From CALOCY01 sp942491975 (GTDB lineage Bacteria; Bacteroidota; Bacteroidia; Bacteroidales; Prolixibacteraceae): a stretch of DNA of 64,000 bases. Each line of letters opens with the position of its first letter. The stretch's first letter is position 1. Position numbers and translations under genes: made by a program. Positions 25,421-35,067 of this stretch are shown here, piece by piece. The stretch spans positions 124,001-188,000 of the forward strand of contig CALOCY010000004.1 of NCBI GenBank assembly GCA_942491975.1, written 5' to 3'. The notes beneath the pieces are model-generated. The model searched no databases. It saw nothing but the letters and a program-made list of their open reading frames with translations, and was not told where the DNA came from.

Positions 25421-26167
25421 ATGACCAAAATTGCAATTATCGGTGGTTCGGGACTTGAGAATCCTGATATCTTAAAAAATGCTCAACATATTGATGTTGA
25501 AACACCATACGGCAAACCTTCATCGGATTTTATCACAGGAAAGATCAATGGTGTCGAAGTTGCTATACTTTCCCGCCACGGCAGGCACCACACCATTCCT
25601 CCTTCGCAGGTAAACAACCGGGCAAATGTATGGGCAATCAAGGAGTTGGGATGCACACATATTATTGCCACAACAGCATGTGGCAGCCTGCGTGAAGATA
25701 TCGGGCGGGGAGATTTGGTGATTCTTGACCAGTTCATCGACTTTACCCGGCATCGCGACATCACCTTTTTTGATGCATTTAAACCGGGTGAAATGAGGCA
25801 CACCCCGATGGCCGATCCGTTTAATGAAGGAATCCGCCATAAACTTATTTTATCAGCCGAAGAGTCAGGAATTAAAATTCACCGTACCGGGACTGTTGTG
25901 TCAATCGAAGGCCCCCGTTTTTCGACCCGCGCCGAGAGTAAGGTGTTTCGTATGTGGGGGGCAGATGTAATCAATATGTCGGTAGCCCCCGAATGTATCC
26001 TGGCCAACGAAACAGGGATTCCGTATGCAGCCATAGCCATGAGCACCGATTATGATTGCTGGAAAGAGGATGAGGCCCCGGTAACATGGGAAGAGGTACT
26101 GAATGTATTTAATGGAAATATTAAAAAAGTGATCCGGTTGCTCATAAAAACCGTTGAACAACTCTAA
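25421..26167 (+). CDS. mtnP: S-methyl-5'-thioadenosine phosphorylase
   Basis: The 248-residue protein cleaves methylthioadenosine with phosphate to adenine and methylthioribose-1-phosphate, the substrate of the upstream MtnA. Family signatures include IIGGSGLENPDIL at the N-terminus, FLSRHGRHHTIPPSQVNNRAN (here AILSRHGRHHTIPPSQVNNR) near 50, VSIEGPRFSTRAES near 160 and INMSVAPECILANETGIPYA near 185. Purine-substrate choice between MTA and inosine cannot be proven by eye, but the mtnA neighbour favours MTA. Its stop codon forms the first bases of a palindromic element. Confidence 0.94.
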   Translation: MTKIAIIGGSGLENPDILKNAQHIDVETPYGKPSSDFITGKINGVEVAILSRHGRHHTIPPSQVNNRANVWAIKELGCTHIIATTACGSLREDIGRGDLVILDQFIDFTRHRDITFFDAFKPGEMRHTPMADPFNEGIRHKLILSAEESGIKIHRTGTVVSIEGPRFSTRAESKVFRMWGADVINMSVAPECILANETGIPYAAIAMSTDYDCWKEDEAPVTWEEVLNVFNGNIKKVIRLLIKTVEQL

Positions 26168-26249
26168 TACCGATTGTATTTCAAAATGCGCCTTTGGTTC
26201 GTCTATTAAAGACTCCCAAGCCCCTTTGAAGATTACATCGGCATTATAC
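26165..26249. repeat. Palindromic element starting at the mtnP stop codon
   Basis: TAATACCGATTGTA at the left end and TACATCGGCATTA at the right end form an imperfect inverted repeat around a ~60-base centre. The ends match those of the element after lspA (8136-8211), while the centres differ. In both places the TAA stop codon of the upstream gene coincides with the element's first bases. Confidence 0.45.
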
Positions 26250-26607
26250 CTGAAATGTGTATGGCGCACGTTGGTCTCAAAGTAGTAACCTGAGTTCGAT
26301 TTAAGAATTTTTTTCTAACATAGTTGATAGTAAGCATTTTAAATAAAAAAACTTTTGTTCGTGAGTCGCCAAAATTGCGCGATGCGGGCTAATTGGTTAC
26401 ATTGAAAATGTAAACAGCTTTATTTTGGCTTGATTTTTCTTTGCTTCGTTTCTTTTCATCTAAGGAAAAGAAATGAAGGGGGCTTGGGGCTTTGCCCTAT
26501 TTGCTCAGCAAATCAACAACTTAACACATTTTTCAAACATTTTGAATACAACTATTTTATAATCGAACTCAGGTTAGTATAATACGACACCTTAACTTCC
26601 AGTTGGT
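26250..26607. other. Intergenic spacer with a 14-bp hairpin
   Basis: No gene is seen. The main structure is an inverted repeat, CTTCGTTTCTTTTC (26444-26457) and GAAAAGAAATGAAG (26465-26478), 14 bp with one mismatch and a 7-base loop. It could terminate mtnP transcription or be a dispersed repeat. A shorter hairpin (GTTACATT/AATGTAAAC) lies at about 26394. Confidence 0.4.
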
Positions 26608-26642
26608 ATAAAAAATGCCTGCCCGGATTTCCCGGACAGGCA
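26608..26642 (-). terminator. Rho-independent terminator of the M3 peptidase gene
   Basis: On the minus strand an 11-bp stem (TGCCTGTCCGG / CCGGGCAGGCA, one mismatch; 26642-26632 and 26626-26616) is followed by TTTTTT. It sits 24 bases after the stop codon. Confidence 0.85.
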
Positions 26643-26665
26643 CTGAATGTATTTTAAAATCAAAT

Positions 26666-28780
26666 CTATTTCAACCCGCTTCTCTCAAGCAATCCGTCAA
26701 TAGTCGGTTCCTGTCCGCGAAAACGCCTGTACAACACCATCGGATGCTCACTACCGCCTTTTTCCAGAATATTCTTGCGAAATGCTGTTGCTGTCTCTTT
26801 ATCAAATATCCCTTTTTCTTTAAATACGGAAAATGCATCGGCATCCAATACTTCAGCCCATTTGTAGCTGTAGTAACCTGCCGCATAGCCCCCGTCAAAA
26901 ATATGGCTGAAACTTGTGCTTTGCGAAGCCCCTTCTACTACCGGGAATAACTGGGTTGGTGCCATCGCTGCCCTTTCAAACTGAATTACATCACCGTCAA
27001 ATGGTTTTTCCATCGTGTACCATGCCATATCAAGCATGCCGAGGCTCAACTGGCGTTCGGAGAATGATCCTGCATCATAGTTTTTAGAGTCAACAATTTT
27101 CTGTATTAACTCCTGAGGGATTTTCTCCCCGGTTTTGTAATGTACAGCAAACAAATCAAGCCACTCTTTTTCTACTGCCCAATTTTCAAGCACTTGTGAA
27201 GGCAGCTCTACAAAATCCCAAAGCACACTGGTCCCTGATAGCGAAGGATGCGTACACCGGCTCAACATGATATGCAGGGCATGTCCAAATTCATGCAGAT
27301 AGGTAGTAACTTCACCAAACGTAAGCAATGAAGGCATTGTTTCGGTTGGTTTTGAAAAGTTACACCCTATGGCAACCAACGGACGGATCATCTCGCCATT
27401 GATGTTGCTCTGCGGACGGATATCGCCACACCATGCACCGCCCCTTTTGCTTTCGCGCGGAAAAAAGTCCATGTACAAAACAGCCAGGATTTTTCCTGCC
27501 TCATCGTATACTTCGTACGTTTGCACCTCTTCGTGGTATTTCGCAATATTATCGATCTCTTTAAATGTGATGCCATACAACCGGTTGGCCAGTTCAAAAA
27601 CACCTTTGGTGACATTCCCCAACTCAAAATAAGGTTTTGTCATTTCATCACTAATACCATATTTTTCTTTTTTCAGCTTATCGGAGTAATATGACTTGTC
27701 CCAGGCCTGAAGTTCAAAATCAGCCCCGTTATTTTTGGCATATTGCTGAACAGCTGCAAACTCTTTTTCTGCATGCGGATGTGATGCTTCATGTAAGTCT
27801 CCCAAGAATCCGTTTACCCTGTCCCTGTTTTCGGACATACGCTCTTCCAACACATAATCTGCATATGATTTATATCCCAGTAAGTTGGCCATTTCAAAAC
27901 GCAGGTTTACGATTTTCCTGATCAATTCAAGGTTATTGTTTTCATTATTGTTGTTGCCAATTGCACCACGTGCCCTGAAAATCGCTTCACGGAGTTTCCG
28001 GTTTTCACTAAACTTTAAAAAGGGACCAAAACTTGGGTAGTGCAATGTAAATACCCAGCCCTCTTTGTTTCGTTTTTTAGCTTCAAAAGCAGCCCCCTCT
28101 TTTACAAATCCGGGAAGCCCTGCCAACTCTTTCTCCTCAGTAATGTGTAGCTCATACGCATTGGTCTCCTTCAGTATATTATCTGAATATTGCAACCCTG
28201 TTTTTGAAAGCTCGGTTTGTATCTCTGCGAACCGTTTTTTATCCGCTTCGTTCAGGTTGGCCCCACTACGAATAAATTCTTTATAGTAGTTCTCTACTAA
28301 TTTCTTCTGTTCAACAGTAAAATTACTCTCACCTGCCTTTTCATAAACAGTTTTTATCCGCTTAAAAAGCCCTTCGTTCATGTTTATTTTGTTCTGAAGT
28401 GCTGTCAGCATCGGGAAAAACTGCTGGGCAATTTGCTGCAGTTCATCATTGGTAACATACGATAGCATGTTCCCGAATATCGAAGCTGTCATTCTTACAG
28501 ATGAAGAACCTGTCTCCATAGCAAGAATAGTGTTCTCAAATGTTGGTGCATCAGGATTATCAACAATTTTGTTGATTTTTTCTTCTGCCTCTGCAATCAA
28601 AATTTTAAGTGCAGGCAGGTAGTGTTCCGGTTTGATCTTATCAAACGGGATTGTCCCGTGAGGCGTATCAAATTGCTGTAACAGGGGGTTGCTGTTTTCT
28701 TTCATCGATTTTTCTTTACTGTTATTACATGCCACTGTAGCGGCAGCAATAACAACCAATAACACAATTAACTTTTTCAT
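26666..28780 (-). CDS. dcp: M3 family metallopeptidase, Dcp-like lipoprotein
   Basis: The 704-residue protein has a lipoprotein signal (IAAATVAC, cysteine at residue 18), so it should be anchored to a membrane facing the periplasm. The zinc site HEFGH is in TTYLHEFGHALHIML near residue 490, with the third ligand downstream. The order of segments and length fit peptidyl-dipeptidase Dcp, which removes C-terminal dipeptides. Oligopeptidase A is the other M3 option, but the export signal favours Dcp. The flavin reductase gene starts upstream on the same strand; a terminator follows. Confidence 0.92.
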   Translation of the reverse strand: MKKLIVLLVVIAAATVACNNSKEKSMKENSNPLLQQFDTPHGTIPFDKIKPEHYLPALKILIAEAEEKINKIVDNPDAPTFENTILAMETGSSSVRMTASIFGNMLSYVTNDELQQIAQQFFPMLTALQNKINMNEGLFKRIKTVYEKAGESNFTVEQKKLVENYYKEFIRSGANLNEADKKRFAEIQTELSKTGLQYSDNILKETNAYELHITEEKELAGLPGFVKEGAAFEAKKRNKEGWVFTLHYPSFGPFLKFSENRKLREAIFRARGAIGNNNNENNNLELIRKIVNLRFEMANLLGYKSYADYVLEERMSENRDRVNGFLGDLHEASHPHAEKEFAAVQQYAKNNGADFELQAWDKSYYSDKLKKEKYGISDEMTKPYFELGNVTKGVFELANRLYGITFKEIDNIAKYHEEVQTYEVYDEAGKILAVLYMDFFPRESKRGGAWCGDIRPQSNINGEMIRPLVAIGCNFSKPTETMPSLLTFGEVTTYLHEFGHALHIMLSRCTHPSLSGTSVLWDFVELPSQVLENWAVEKEWLDLFAVHYKTGEKIPQELIQKIVDSKNYDAGSFSERQLSLGMLDMAWYTMEKPFDGDVIQFERAAMAPTQLFPVVEGASQSTSFSHIFDGGYAAGYYSYKWAEVLDADAFSVFKEKGIFDKETATAFRKNILEKGGSEHPMVLYRRFRGQEPTIDGLLERSGLK

Positions 28781-28814
28781 CTCTCTTTAATTTGAAACAA
28801 CATATCATTTTTAT

Positions 28815-29390
28815 TTATTTTTTTCTCTTCTTTTCAACTGACCATCCGAATTTACCGATCATTTGTCCCAACTGATAATAGTTACCATGCAAATAAGCAA
28901 TCGGTCCGGCCTGTTTCAGGTTAAATTTACCGGTTTCTGCATCCAAAAACAGTTCATCAACTAAAATGTTTACCACCTCGGCCATAAACATGTGGTGTAC
29001 TCCCAACGCTACAATCTCTTTTACTTTACACTCGATATGTACCGGAGCCTCTTCAATAATAGGTGCTTTAACGACCTTAGCCGGTCCGGGGGTAAGGTTC
29101 ATCTCTTCCCATTTATTGAAATCACGTCCCGAACGTACCCCGCACCAATCGGTCGCTTTAGCAATACGTTCAGTAGTAAGGTTGATTACAAACTCGCCGG
29201 TCCGCTTAATAATGTCGTATGAGTGACGCGAAGGCCTGACCGAGATATAACACATAGGCGGATCGGAACAGATTGTGCCTGTCCACGCTATTGTTATGAT
29301 GTTGTACTCTTCCGGTTTATCTCCGCAGCTTACCATCACGGCAGGTAGCGGATAGACCATCGTCCCCGGCTTAAAATCGACTTTTGCCAT
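28815..29390 (-). CDS. Flavin reductase family protein (FMN-binding split barrel)
   Basis: This 191-residue protein shows the flavin reductase-like barrel: MVYPLPAVMVSCGDKPEEYNIITIAWTGTICSDPPMCYISVRPSRHSYDIIKRTGEFVINL. Such proteins bind FMN and may reduce flavin with NAD(P)H or act as flavoredoxin-like electron carriers. The partner oxygenase or reductase is not identifiable here. It precedes the M3 peptidase gene by 34 bases, which may mean co-transcription without functional linkage. Confidence 0.88.
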   Translation of the reverse strand: MAKVDFKPGTMVYPLPAVMVSCGDKPEEYNIITIAWTGTICSDPPMCYISVRPSRHSYDIIKRTGEFVINLTTERIAKATDWCGVRSGRDFNKWEEMNLTPGPAKVVKAPIIEEAPVHIECKVKEIVALGVHHMFMAEVVNILVDELFLDAETGKFNLKQAGPIAYLHGNYYQLGQMIGKFGWSVEKKRKK

Positions 29391-29496
29391 TACTCTCTAA
29401 TCCAGATATGCGTATTTATATGCGCTAAAGATAATAAAACACATAAAAAAAGAGATTGATTTAATCAACCTCTTTCAATGTTGTATGTATATAATG

Positions 29497-30408
29497 CTAT
29501 TTTAAGCTGAATGTTGTTGTACCAATGTTGTTCCCGTCGGCAAAAATATCAACCGTATATTCCCCTTTTTGCAGTTCGTCAGCAACCGGTGTATAGTATA
29601 TATTTACAGGCAACTGATCCCCTTCATATTCAACTTCCCTTTTGGCAGAATACGGGATTGTTAAATCTTCAAATTTGAAAACATTATCTTTGGCTTCCAT
29701 CAACAAAAGCTGGTCGGGACGGGTAATGCGTATATAAATATTTTTGTTACCCCGTTTGGCCGTTACATTTTTGCTCAGTATAAAAGAGATCCTTAGTTTT
29801 TTGACCCGCTTGATCCGTTGTGTGGCCCGGCTGTTTTTATTGAGTGCTTCTGCTTTTATATTAAGGGCTTCCAGTACTGCTGCCTGCGCTACCCTTTTCT
29901 CCAACTCCTCTTTCTTACTCATAAGGTCCTGCTTCTCCTGCCTGATCTGGACATTCTCCTCCTTTACCTGTTGGTTTTCGGCCAATAGCACCTTATTTCG
30001 CTGGTTCAGCGAGTCAATCTGTACAATGTAATTGCGCATAATACCCCGCAGGGTAGTTACCTGTTTCCGGTATCCTGCAATCTGATCATAACTCACCCGC
30101 TTCACCTGTTCAATCTCAAGCAAAAGGTCTTTCACCTTTGTTTGTGCAATTTCAAGGTTATAGTTTAACGTATCATTTTCGGTACTCAACGAATCATACT
30201 GAATAACCATTTGCGAAAGCTCAACCCGGATAGAGTCTTTTTCGGCTTCTATCTCTTTCACAATCGACCGGTGTTTTAGCTGTTGCATGACAAATATGCC
30301 AATAACCACGAGCAATAACGCCGACAATACGATGACAATAATATTATTTCGCTTACCTTTGTTGTTGTTTTGTTGAATCTCTTTGGTTGGCGGAAGGTTA
30401 TTTTCCAT
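29497..30408 (-). CDS. Membrane-anchored coiled-coil protein, unknown function
   Basis: I do not recognise the family of this 303-residue protein. It has a short cytoplasmic N-terminus (PPTKEIQQNNNKGKR), one membrane segment (about residues 22-42, IIVIVLSALLLVVIGIFVM), a long coiled-coil (about 55-190, rich in E/K/Q/L) and a C-terminal beta-rich domain (about 205-303, ...YTVDIFADGNNIGTTTFSLK) facing the periplasm. The architecture suggests a structural or scaffolding role in the envelope. A TACATTTG box is at 30443-30450. Confidence 0.75.
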   Translation of the reverse strand: MENNLPPTKEIQQNNNKGKRNNIIVIVLSALLLVVIGIFVMQQLKHRSIVKEIEAEKDSIRVELSQMVIQYDSLSTENDTLNYNLEIAQTKVKDLLLEIEQVKRVSYDQIAGYRKQVTTLRGIMRNYIVQIDSLNQRNKVLLAENQQVKEENVQIRQEKQDLMSKKEELEKRVAQAAVLEALNIKAEALNKNSRATQRIKRVKKLRISFILSKNVTAKRGNKNIYIRITRPDQLLLMEAKDNVFKFEDLTIPYSAKREVEYEGDQLPVNIYYTPVADELQKGEYTVDIFADGNNIGTTTFSLK

Positions 30409-30442
30409 GACAATCCGGTTTAAATAATCACTCTATTCCCTA

Positions 30443-30450
30443 CAAATGTA
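30443..30450 (-). promoter_or_regulatory. Putative -7 box of the coiled-coil protein gene
   Basis: TACATTTG on the minus strand, 34 bases before the start codon. Confidence 0.45.
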
Positions 30451-30646
30451 GAATTTTTTTAGCTCTATTAAAAGCATACCCGTTACTATCCGTAACGTTC
30501 TTTTTTAATCAATTCATACGAAGTATTCCATTTTTATTTCATAAATTCATATCAGCAGATGTTCAGGTTGCAATTCTAACCACACTTCTCCCGGTTCCCC
30601 GGGATGCAAAAGTTGAACATCACAAATAACAAAAATTAATTGATAT

Positions 30647-32794
30647 ATGGCAAAAAAACGAAAAACGAAAAAGAAGAATATAACCTATAATAAGAAAAAC
30701 CTGAAACGCGCTATTCTTGCCCTCTTTTATGAAGAACCGCAGAAGGCGTTCAATTACAAACAACTCTCTTCACTGCTTAGGATTAAAGATCCGGAGAACC
30801 AAAAATTGATAAATCTGGTACTCGAAGAGCTTACCGAAACGGAGAAACTGGAACAAATCCAGCGGGGCAAATATAAACTTAAAGCCCGGACAGGTTACAT
30901 CACAGGTATTGTTGACCTGGCTCAACAGGGGTTTGGTTACATTATTTCGGATGACATTGAAGAGGATGTTTTTGTGGCGCAGGCCAAACTCAGGCATGCA
31001 ATGGATGGCGATAAAGTTAAAGTATCGTTGTATGCCCGCCACAAAAAACGACAACCTGAAGGTGAGGTGGTTGAAATACTCGAACGTGCCAAAACACAGT
31101 TTGTGGGAACAATACAAATGTCGCGTAACTTTGCATTTCTGGTGCCTTCCGGAAAGCTTCAGTTCGATATTTTTATCCCGAAAGAGAAGCTTAAGAAGGC
31201 AAAGGATGGTCAAAAAGCGATTGCCCGCATTACCGAATGGCCCGAAAAGGCGCGCAATCCATTTGGAGAGATCATTGAGGTGCTGGGTGATGCCGGCGAG
31301 AACGAAACCGAAATGCATGCGATCTTGGCTGAGTTTGACCTGCCCCTTAAGTTCCCGGCAAAGGTGCTTAAAGCCGCTGAGGACCTTCCGGTTGATATTT
31401 CACAGGAAGAGATTAAACGAAGGCGGGATTTCCGGGATGTTGTTACATTCACTATCGACCCGGATGATGCCAAAGACTTTGATGACGCCCTCTCATTGAA
31501 AAAACTGAAGAACGGAAATTGGGAGGTGGGGATACACATTGCTGATGTGACACACTATATTCAGCCCGATACTATTTTGGATAAAGAAGCAACATACCGT
31601 GCAACATCCGTTTACCTGGTCGACAGGGTGGTGCCCATGTTGCCTGAGAAGCTTTCCAATGGTGTTTGCTCTTTACGTCCGCATGAAGATAAACTCTGTT
31701 TTTCTGCTGTTTTCGAGCTTGACGGGAACGCAACTATACATAAACAGTGGATTGGGCGTACGGTTATCCATTCTGACCGGCGTTTCAACTATGAAGAGGC
31801 ACAGCAAATTCTTGAATCCGGAGAGGGCGAGCTGGCCGATGAACTGTTGACACTCAACAAACTGGCCCGACAGATTCGTGAAAAACGGTTTAGTGATGGT
31901 TCTATTGCCTTTGACCGGGTAGAAGTAAAATTTGATATTGATGAGAAGGGCAAGCCCCTGGGGGTCTTCTTTAAAGAGGCCAATGATTCAAATAGGCTTA
32001 TCGAAGAGTTTATGCTACTGGCAAACCGCAAGATTGCTGAATTTGCAGGGAAGAAACGTGGAGAAAAGACACCTAAAACATTTGTTTACCGTATCCACGA
32101 CAGGCCTGACCCTGATAAACTGGAATCATTGAACCATTTTATCGGGAGGTTTGGCTATGGCCTTCAGCTTACGTCCACTAAAGCGATTGCCACTTCGCTC
32201 AACCGGTTATTGGAAAACGTAAATGGCAGGAGCGAACAAAATGTAGTAGAAAATCTTGCTGTACGGACAATGGCTAAAGCGGAGTATTCAACCCGTAATA
32301 TTGGCCATTACGGACTGGCATTCGAGTACTACTCACATTTCACATCACCCATTCGCCGCTATCCCGATATGATGGTACACCGGTTGCTTGATCGTTACCT
32401 GAACAACGGACGATCTGCCAATGCCTCAAAATACGAAAACCTTTGCAAACACTCGTCTATGATGGAATCGCGGGCAACAAATGCCGAGAGGGCATCAATC
32501 AAATACAAACAGGTTGAGTTTATGAGTGAGCGGATTGGTCAGGTTTTCCAGGGAATAATTTCGGGGGTTACCGATTGGGGTATTTATGTTGAACTGAATG
32601 AAAACAAGTGCGAAGGGATGATCCCCCTCCATGAGCTTGATGATGATTTTTATAGTTTCAATGAAAAGGAGTATGCGATTATTGGACAACATACCGGGAA
32701 AAGATACCAGCTGGGGGATGAACTAACGGTTGAAATTGCACGGGCAAACCTGCAGAAGAAACAGCTTGACTTTCTGCTTGTCAAAGATAAATAA
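30647..32794 (+). CDS. rnr: Ribonuclease R
   Basis: RNase R is a processive 3'-5' exoribonuclease that degrades structured RNA. The 715 residues show a basic N-terminus (KKRKTKKKN), a winged-helix region, cold-shock domains (GYITGIVDLAQQGFGYIISDD near 85), the RNB catalytic domain with the aspartate cluster FTIDPDDAKDFDDALSL near 275, and a C-terminal S1 domain (GVTDWGIYVELNENKCEGMIPL near 645). Compared with RNase II it keeps the basic tail and winged helix. It is divergent from the coiled-coil gene; tetR follows after 116 bases. Confidence 0.95.
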   Translation: MAKKRKTKKKNITYNKKNLKRAILALFYEEPQKAFNYKQLSSLLRIKDPENQKLINLVLEELTETEKLEQIQRGKYKLKARTGYITGIVDLAQQGFGYIISDDIEEDVFVAQAKLRHAMDGDKVKVSLYARHKKRQPEGEVVEILERAKTQFVGTIQMSRNFAFLVPSGKLQFDIFIPKEKLKKAKDGQKAIARITEWPEKARNPFGEIIEVLGDAGENETEMHAILAEFDLPLKFPAKVLKAAEDLPVDISQEEIKRRRDFRDVVTFTIDPDDAKDFDDALSLKKLKNGNWEVGIHIADVTHYIQPDTILDKEATYRATSVYLVDRVVPMLPEKLSNGVCSLRPHEDKLCFSAVFELDGNATIHKQWIGRTVIHSDRRFNYEEAQQILESGEGELADELLTLNKLARQIREKRFSDGSIAFDRVEVKFDIDEKGKPLGVFFKEANDSNRLIEEFMLLANRKIAEFAGKKRGEKTPKTFVYRIHDRPDPDKLESLNHFIGRFGYGLQLTSTKAIATSLNRLLENVNGRSEQNVVENLAVRTMAKAEYSTRNIGHYGLAFEYYSHFTSPIRRYPDMMVHRLLDRYLNNGRSANASKYENLCKHSSMMESRATNAERASIKYKQVEFMSERIGQVFQGIISGVTDWGIYVELNENKCEGMIPLHELDDDFYSFNEKEYAIIGQHTGKRYQLGDELTVEIARANLQKKQLDFLLVKDK

Positions 32795-32880
32795 TTGTGT
32801 GCGAAAATGTTGCATAGATGCAATTTGGAATTTTACGCTTTTGTGCCAAACGGATAAAATCCGTTGTTTAAATAATTTGT

Positions 32881-32888
32881 TATATTTG
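32881..32888 (+). promoter_or_regulatory. Putative -7 box of tetR
   Basis: TATATTTG lies 22 bases before the TetR start. A GTTG at 32863-32866 is 14 bases upstream, closer than the usual -33 spacing. Confidence 0.45.
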
Positions 32889-32910
32889 CCAGAATCTCAA
32901 AAAAGCCAGC

Positions 32911-33522
32911 ATGACTGCTAATATCGAAAACGGATCACGAAAAAAAGACCTTAATCGTGAAGCTATCCTGAATATTGCCCAGGAGATTTTTAGTAAATAC
33001 GGTTATAAAAAGACAACATTGGATGATATTGCCAATGCTGTCAGAAAGGGGAAAAGCTCACTTTATTACTATTTTAGCAGCAAAGAAGATCTTTTTCAGG
33101 CAGTTATTTTAAAAGAGGTTGATATTTTGAAGGCCGAACTGGAGAAGGTGATCCTTAAAGATATCTCTCCGGAAGAGAAGCTAAAAGAGTATATAATGAC
33201 CAAGTTGGTTATGTACCGGTCACTGGCTAATTTGTACCACGCCCTTGAAAATGACGTGACAGTTATTGAGTTTATAGAGAGCATAAGGGCCCAGCATGAA
33301 CAGATTGAAATCAGGATGATAAAACGTATCCTTATTGAAGGAATTCGACGCAATAAGTTTGCCATTACGATGGATTTTAACCTCATGGCCATAGGTATCA
33401 CTACTGCAATTAAAGGTTTAGAGATACCCTTGTCTGCAGGCCATTACGGACAGGTTGACCTGGAGCGAAGTGTTGACAATATCCTTCAAATCCTTTTTTA
33501 CGGGATTATGAAAAGAGATTAA
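32911..33522 (+). CDS. TetR/AcrR family transcriptional regulator
   Basis: The 203-residue protein has the TetR DNA-binding domain (about residues 14-65): ILNIAQEIFSKYGYKKTTLDDIANAVRKGKSSLYYYFSSKEDLFQAVI. The helical C-terminal part should bind a ligand, not identifiable by eye. No efflux or metabolic gene is adjacent in the same direction, so the target is unknown; self-regulation is usual in the family. A strong hairpin terminator lies further downstream at 33739-33768. Confidence 0.93.
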   Translation: MTANIENGSRKKDLNREAILNIAQEIFSKYGYKKTTLDDIANAVRKGKSSLYYYFSSKEDLFQAVILKEVDILKAELEKVILKDISPEEKLKEYIMTKLVMYRSLANLYHALENDVTVIEFIESIRAQHEQIEIRMIKRILIEGIRRNKFAITMDFNLMAIGITTAIKGLEIPLSAGHYGQVDLERSVDNILQILFYGIMKRD

Positions 33523-33738
33523 GTTACCATCCGTATTTTAAGAGAAATAGCGTATTAGGCAATAACTGTGCCTGCTTATACCTTAAGTGTGTTAAATAAT
33601 GTTAATGAGCATAAATCCCGAAACCATCTCAGATAACAATCGTATCACGAAATAGACTTTACTTTATAATACAATAGATTGGACTTAGGGGTTGATTGAT
33701 GGTTCAATAAGTAAAGTTGCGAGAGATTAATTTATTTT

Positions 33739-33775
33739 GAAGGAGCGGTGGGACCCCACCGCTCCTTCTTCTTTT
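33739..33775. terminator. Bidirectional terminator between tetR and the PHP gene
   Basis: A perfect 14-bp stem (33739-33752 with 33755-33768, GAAGGAGCGGTGGG and its complement) is followed on the plus strand by TTCTTTTTC. It directly abuts the stop of the minus-strand PHP gene at 33777. Confidence 0.75.
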
Positions 33776-33776
33776 T

Positions 33777-34892
33777 CTATCTGTTGTCTATTGTAATTTC
33801 AACTTCGAGTGGTTTTTCGGGGGCAACCAGCATATTTTTCACTTTATAGTACAGTTTTACCTGCTTCATGTTTTTCACTTCATTTGAATTGCCTGTTACT
33901 TCAAGCATCACTGTTCGATTGGCTTTCAATATCACCGAGCGGGGAAAATCAATACCCACCGAAGGGCGGCTCGCTTCCAGTACAAAGTCAATATCAGCAT
34001 TATTGTGTACCTGTATATATTTTGTCTCATGATTACCAATGAAGAGACGAGAGGTTAATATTTCAAGTGATGCGCTGAACAAGGGCTTCAGGAATTTTGC
34101 CGCCCCCACAATCGAATTTCCAAAATATCCTGCCGTCCTTCCTGCAAACAGTGCTTCTTTCAATGAAGTATTGGTTTTCTCTTTTGCAAAAACAAGTGTA
34201 AGCGGACGATGGGAGTTTACAACATCAAAATTCACATCAATAGGTTCATGAACATCGGAGTTAGAAAGAATGGTTAACCCTTTTTTTAGTGCCCATTCAA
34301 ATACTATCGGATAATACTCATCGAAATTATATATTTCAAGCCCGTGCATCAGGTCATTATCGTACAGTTGAGTATGAATGTCAAACCACTTGGTTGTATC
34401 GGGCTGTTGCGCTTTCCATCCCGGATGGTTCCAAAGGATAAATGCCCCCTGTTCGCGTGCTTCTTTCAGTGCATCCAGTACATTTTCCCGTTCCAGCAAG
34501 TTCGCGTTTTTAATGAAAAACACATTAAAATGCCCGGGAGGCATCCCCCGTGTAATTTCAGCACCCCTGATAAGCAACAAACCTTTGCTATCGGCAGCAG
34601 GTTTGGCAATTTCATATGAGCGGTTGTGATCTGCCAGAACATCTTTCGAATGAGGTCTGTGTTCAATATGCTCGGTGATGGCAATAGCATCCAACCCTTC
34701 CTGCCATGCCTCATTAACCCTTACTGTGGGCCAAACACTTCCATCCGAAAAGACAGTGTGTATATGAAAATCGCACTTAAGGGTAAGATAGCCCGGTATG
34801 TCGGGCAGGTTGATCTCTTTTCGTGCAGGTTGTCCACATAGGAATTGCACAAAGGTAAAGGTGATTAGTAGTACGAGGCCTATCCTTTTCAT
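33777..34892 (-). CDS. Secreted PHP-domain phosphoesterase
   Basis: The 371-residue protein has a signal peptide (about 21 residues, VQFLCGQPARKE) and a PHP metal-binding domain. The first motif is LKCDFHIHTVFSDGS near residue 38, followed by IAITEHIEHRPHS and NHPGW and HEP motifs near 155 and 215. PHP proteins hydrolyse phosphate esters using three metals. This export-plus-PHP layout matches secreted phosphodiesterases of Bacteroidota, but the substrate is unknown. The C-terminal ~100 residues form a beta-rich domain of unassigned function. Confidence 0.88.
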   Translation of the reverse strand: MKRIGLVLLITFTFVQFLCGQPARKEINLPDIPGYLTLKCDFHIHTVFSDGSVWPTVRVNEAWQEGLDAIAITEHIEHRPHSKDVLADHNRSYEIAKPAADSKGLLLIRGAEITRGMPPGHFNVFFIKNANLLERENVLDALKEAREQGAFILWNHPGWKAQQPDTTKWFDIHTQLYDNDLMHGLEIYNFDEYYPIVFEWALKKGLTILSNSDVHEPIDVNFDVVNSHRPLTLVFAKEKTNTSLKEALFAGRTAGYFGNSIVGAAKFLKPLFSASLEILTSRLFIGNHETKYIQVHNNADIDFVLEASRPSVGIDFPRSVILKANRTVMLEVTGNSNEVKNMKQVKLYYKVKNMLVAPEKPLEVEITIDNR

Positions 34893-35054
34893 TGCTGTTT
34901 GTGATTTGATTTATACCACTAAAATAGTAAAGATTTAACGAATAGCAGGTGGCTATTTCCCTGATTTATTGAATTCTTTGTAGTTAAGTCCGGGGAAAAT
35001 TCACCAGGAACCGTTTGTATACTGATAAAATCGATTTCAAATCATTTATTATTT

Positions 35055-35062
35055 TAATTTTG
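35055..35062 (+). promoter_or_regulatory. Putative -7 box placing the dnaG start at or near its ATG
   Basis: TAATTTTG ends 5 bases before the dnaG ATG, so transcription would begin at about the start codon, giving a leaderless or almost leaderless mRNA. Confidence 0.35.
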
Positions 35063-35067
35063 TATGC

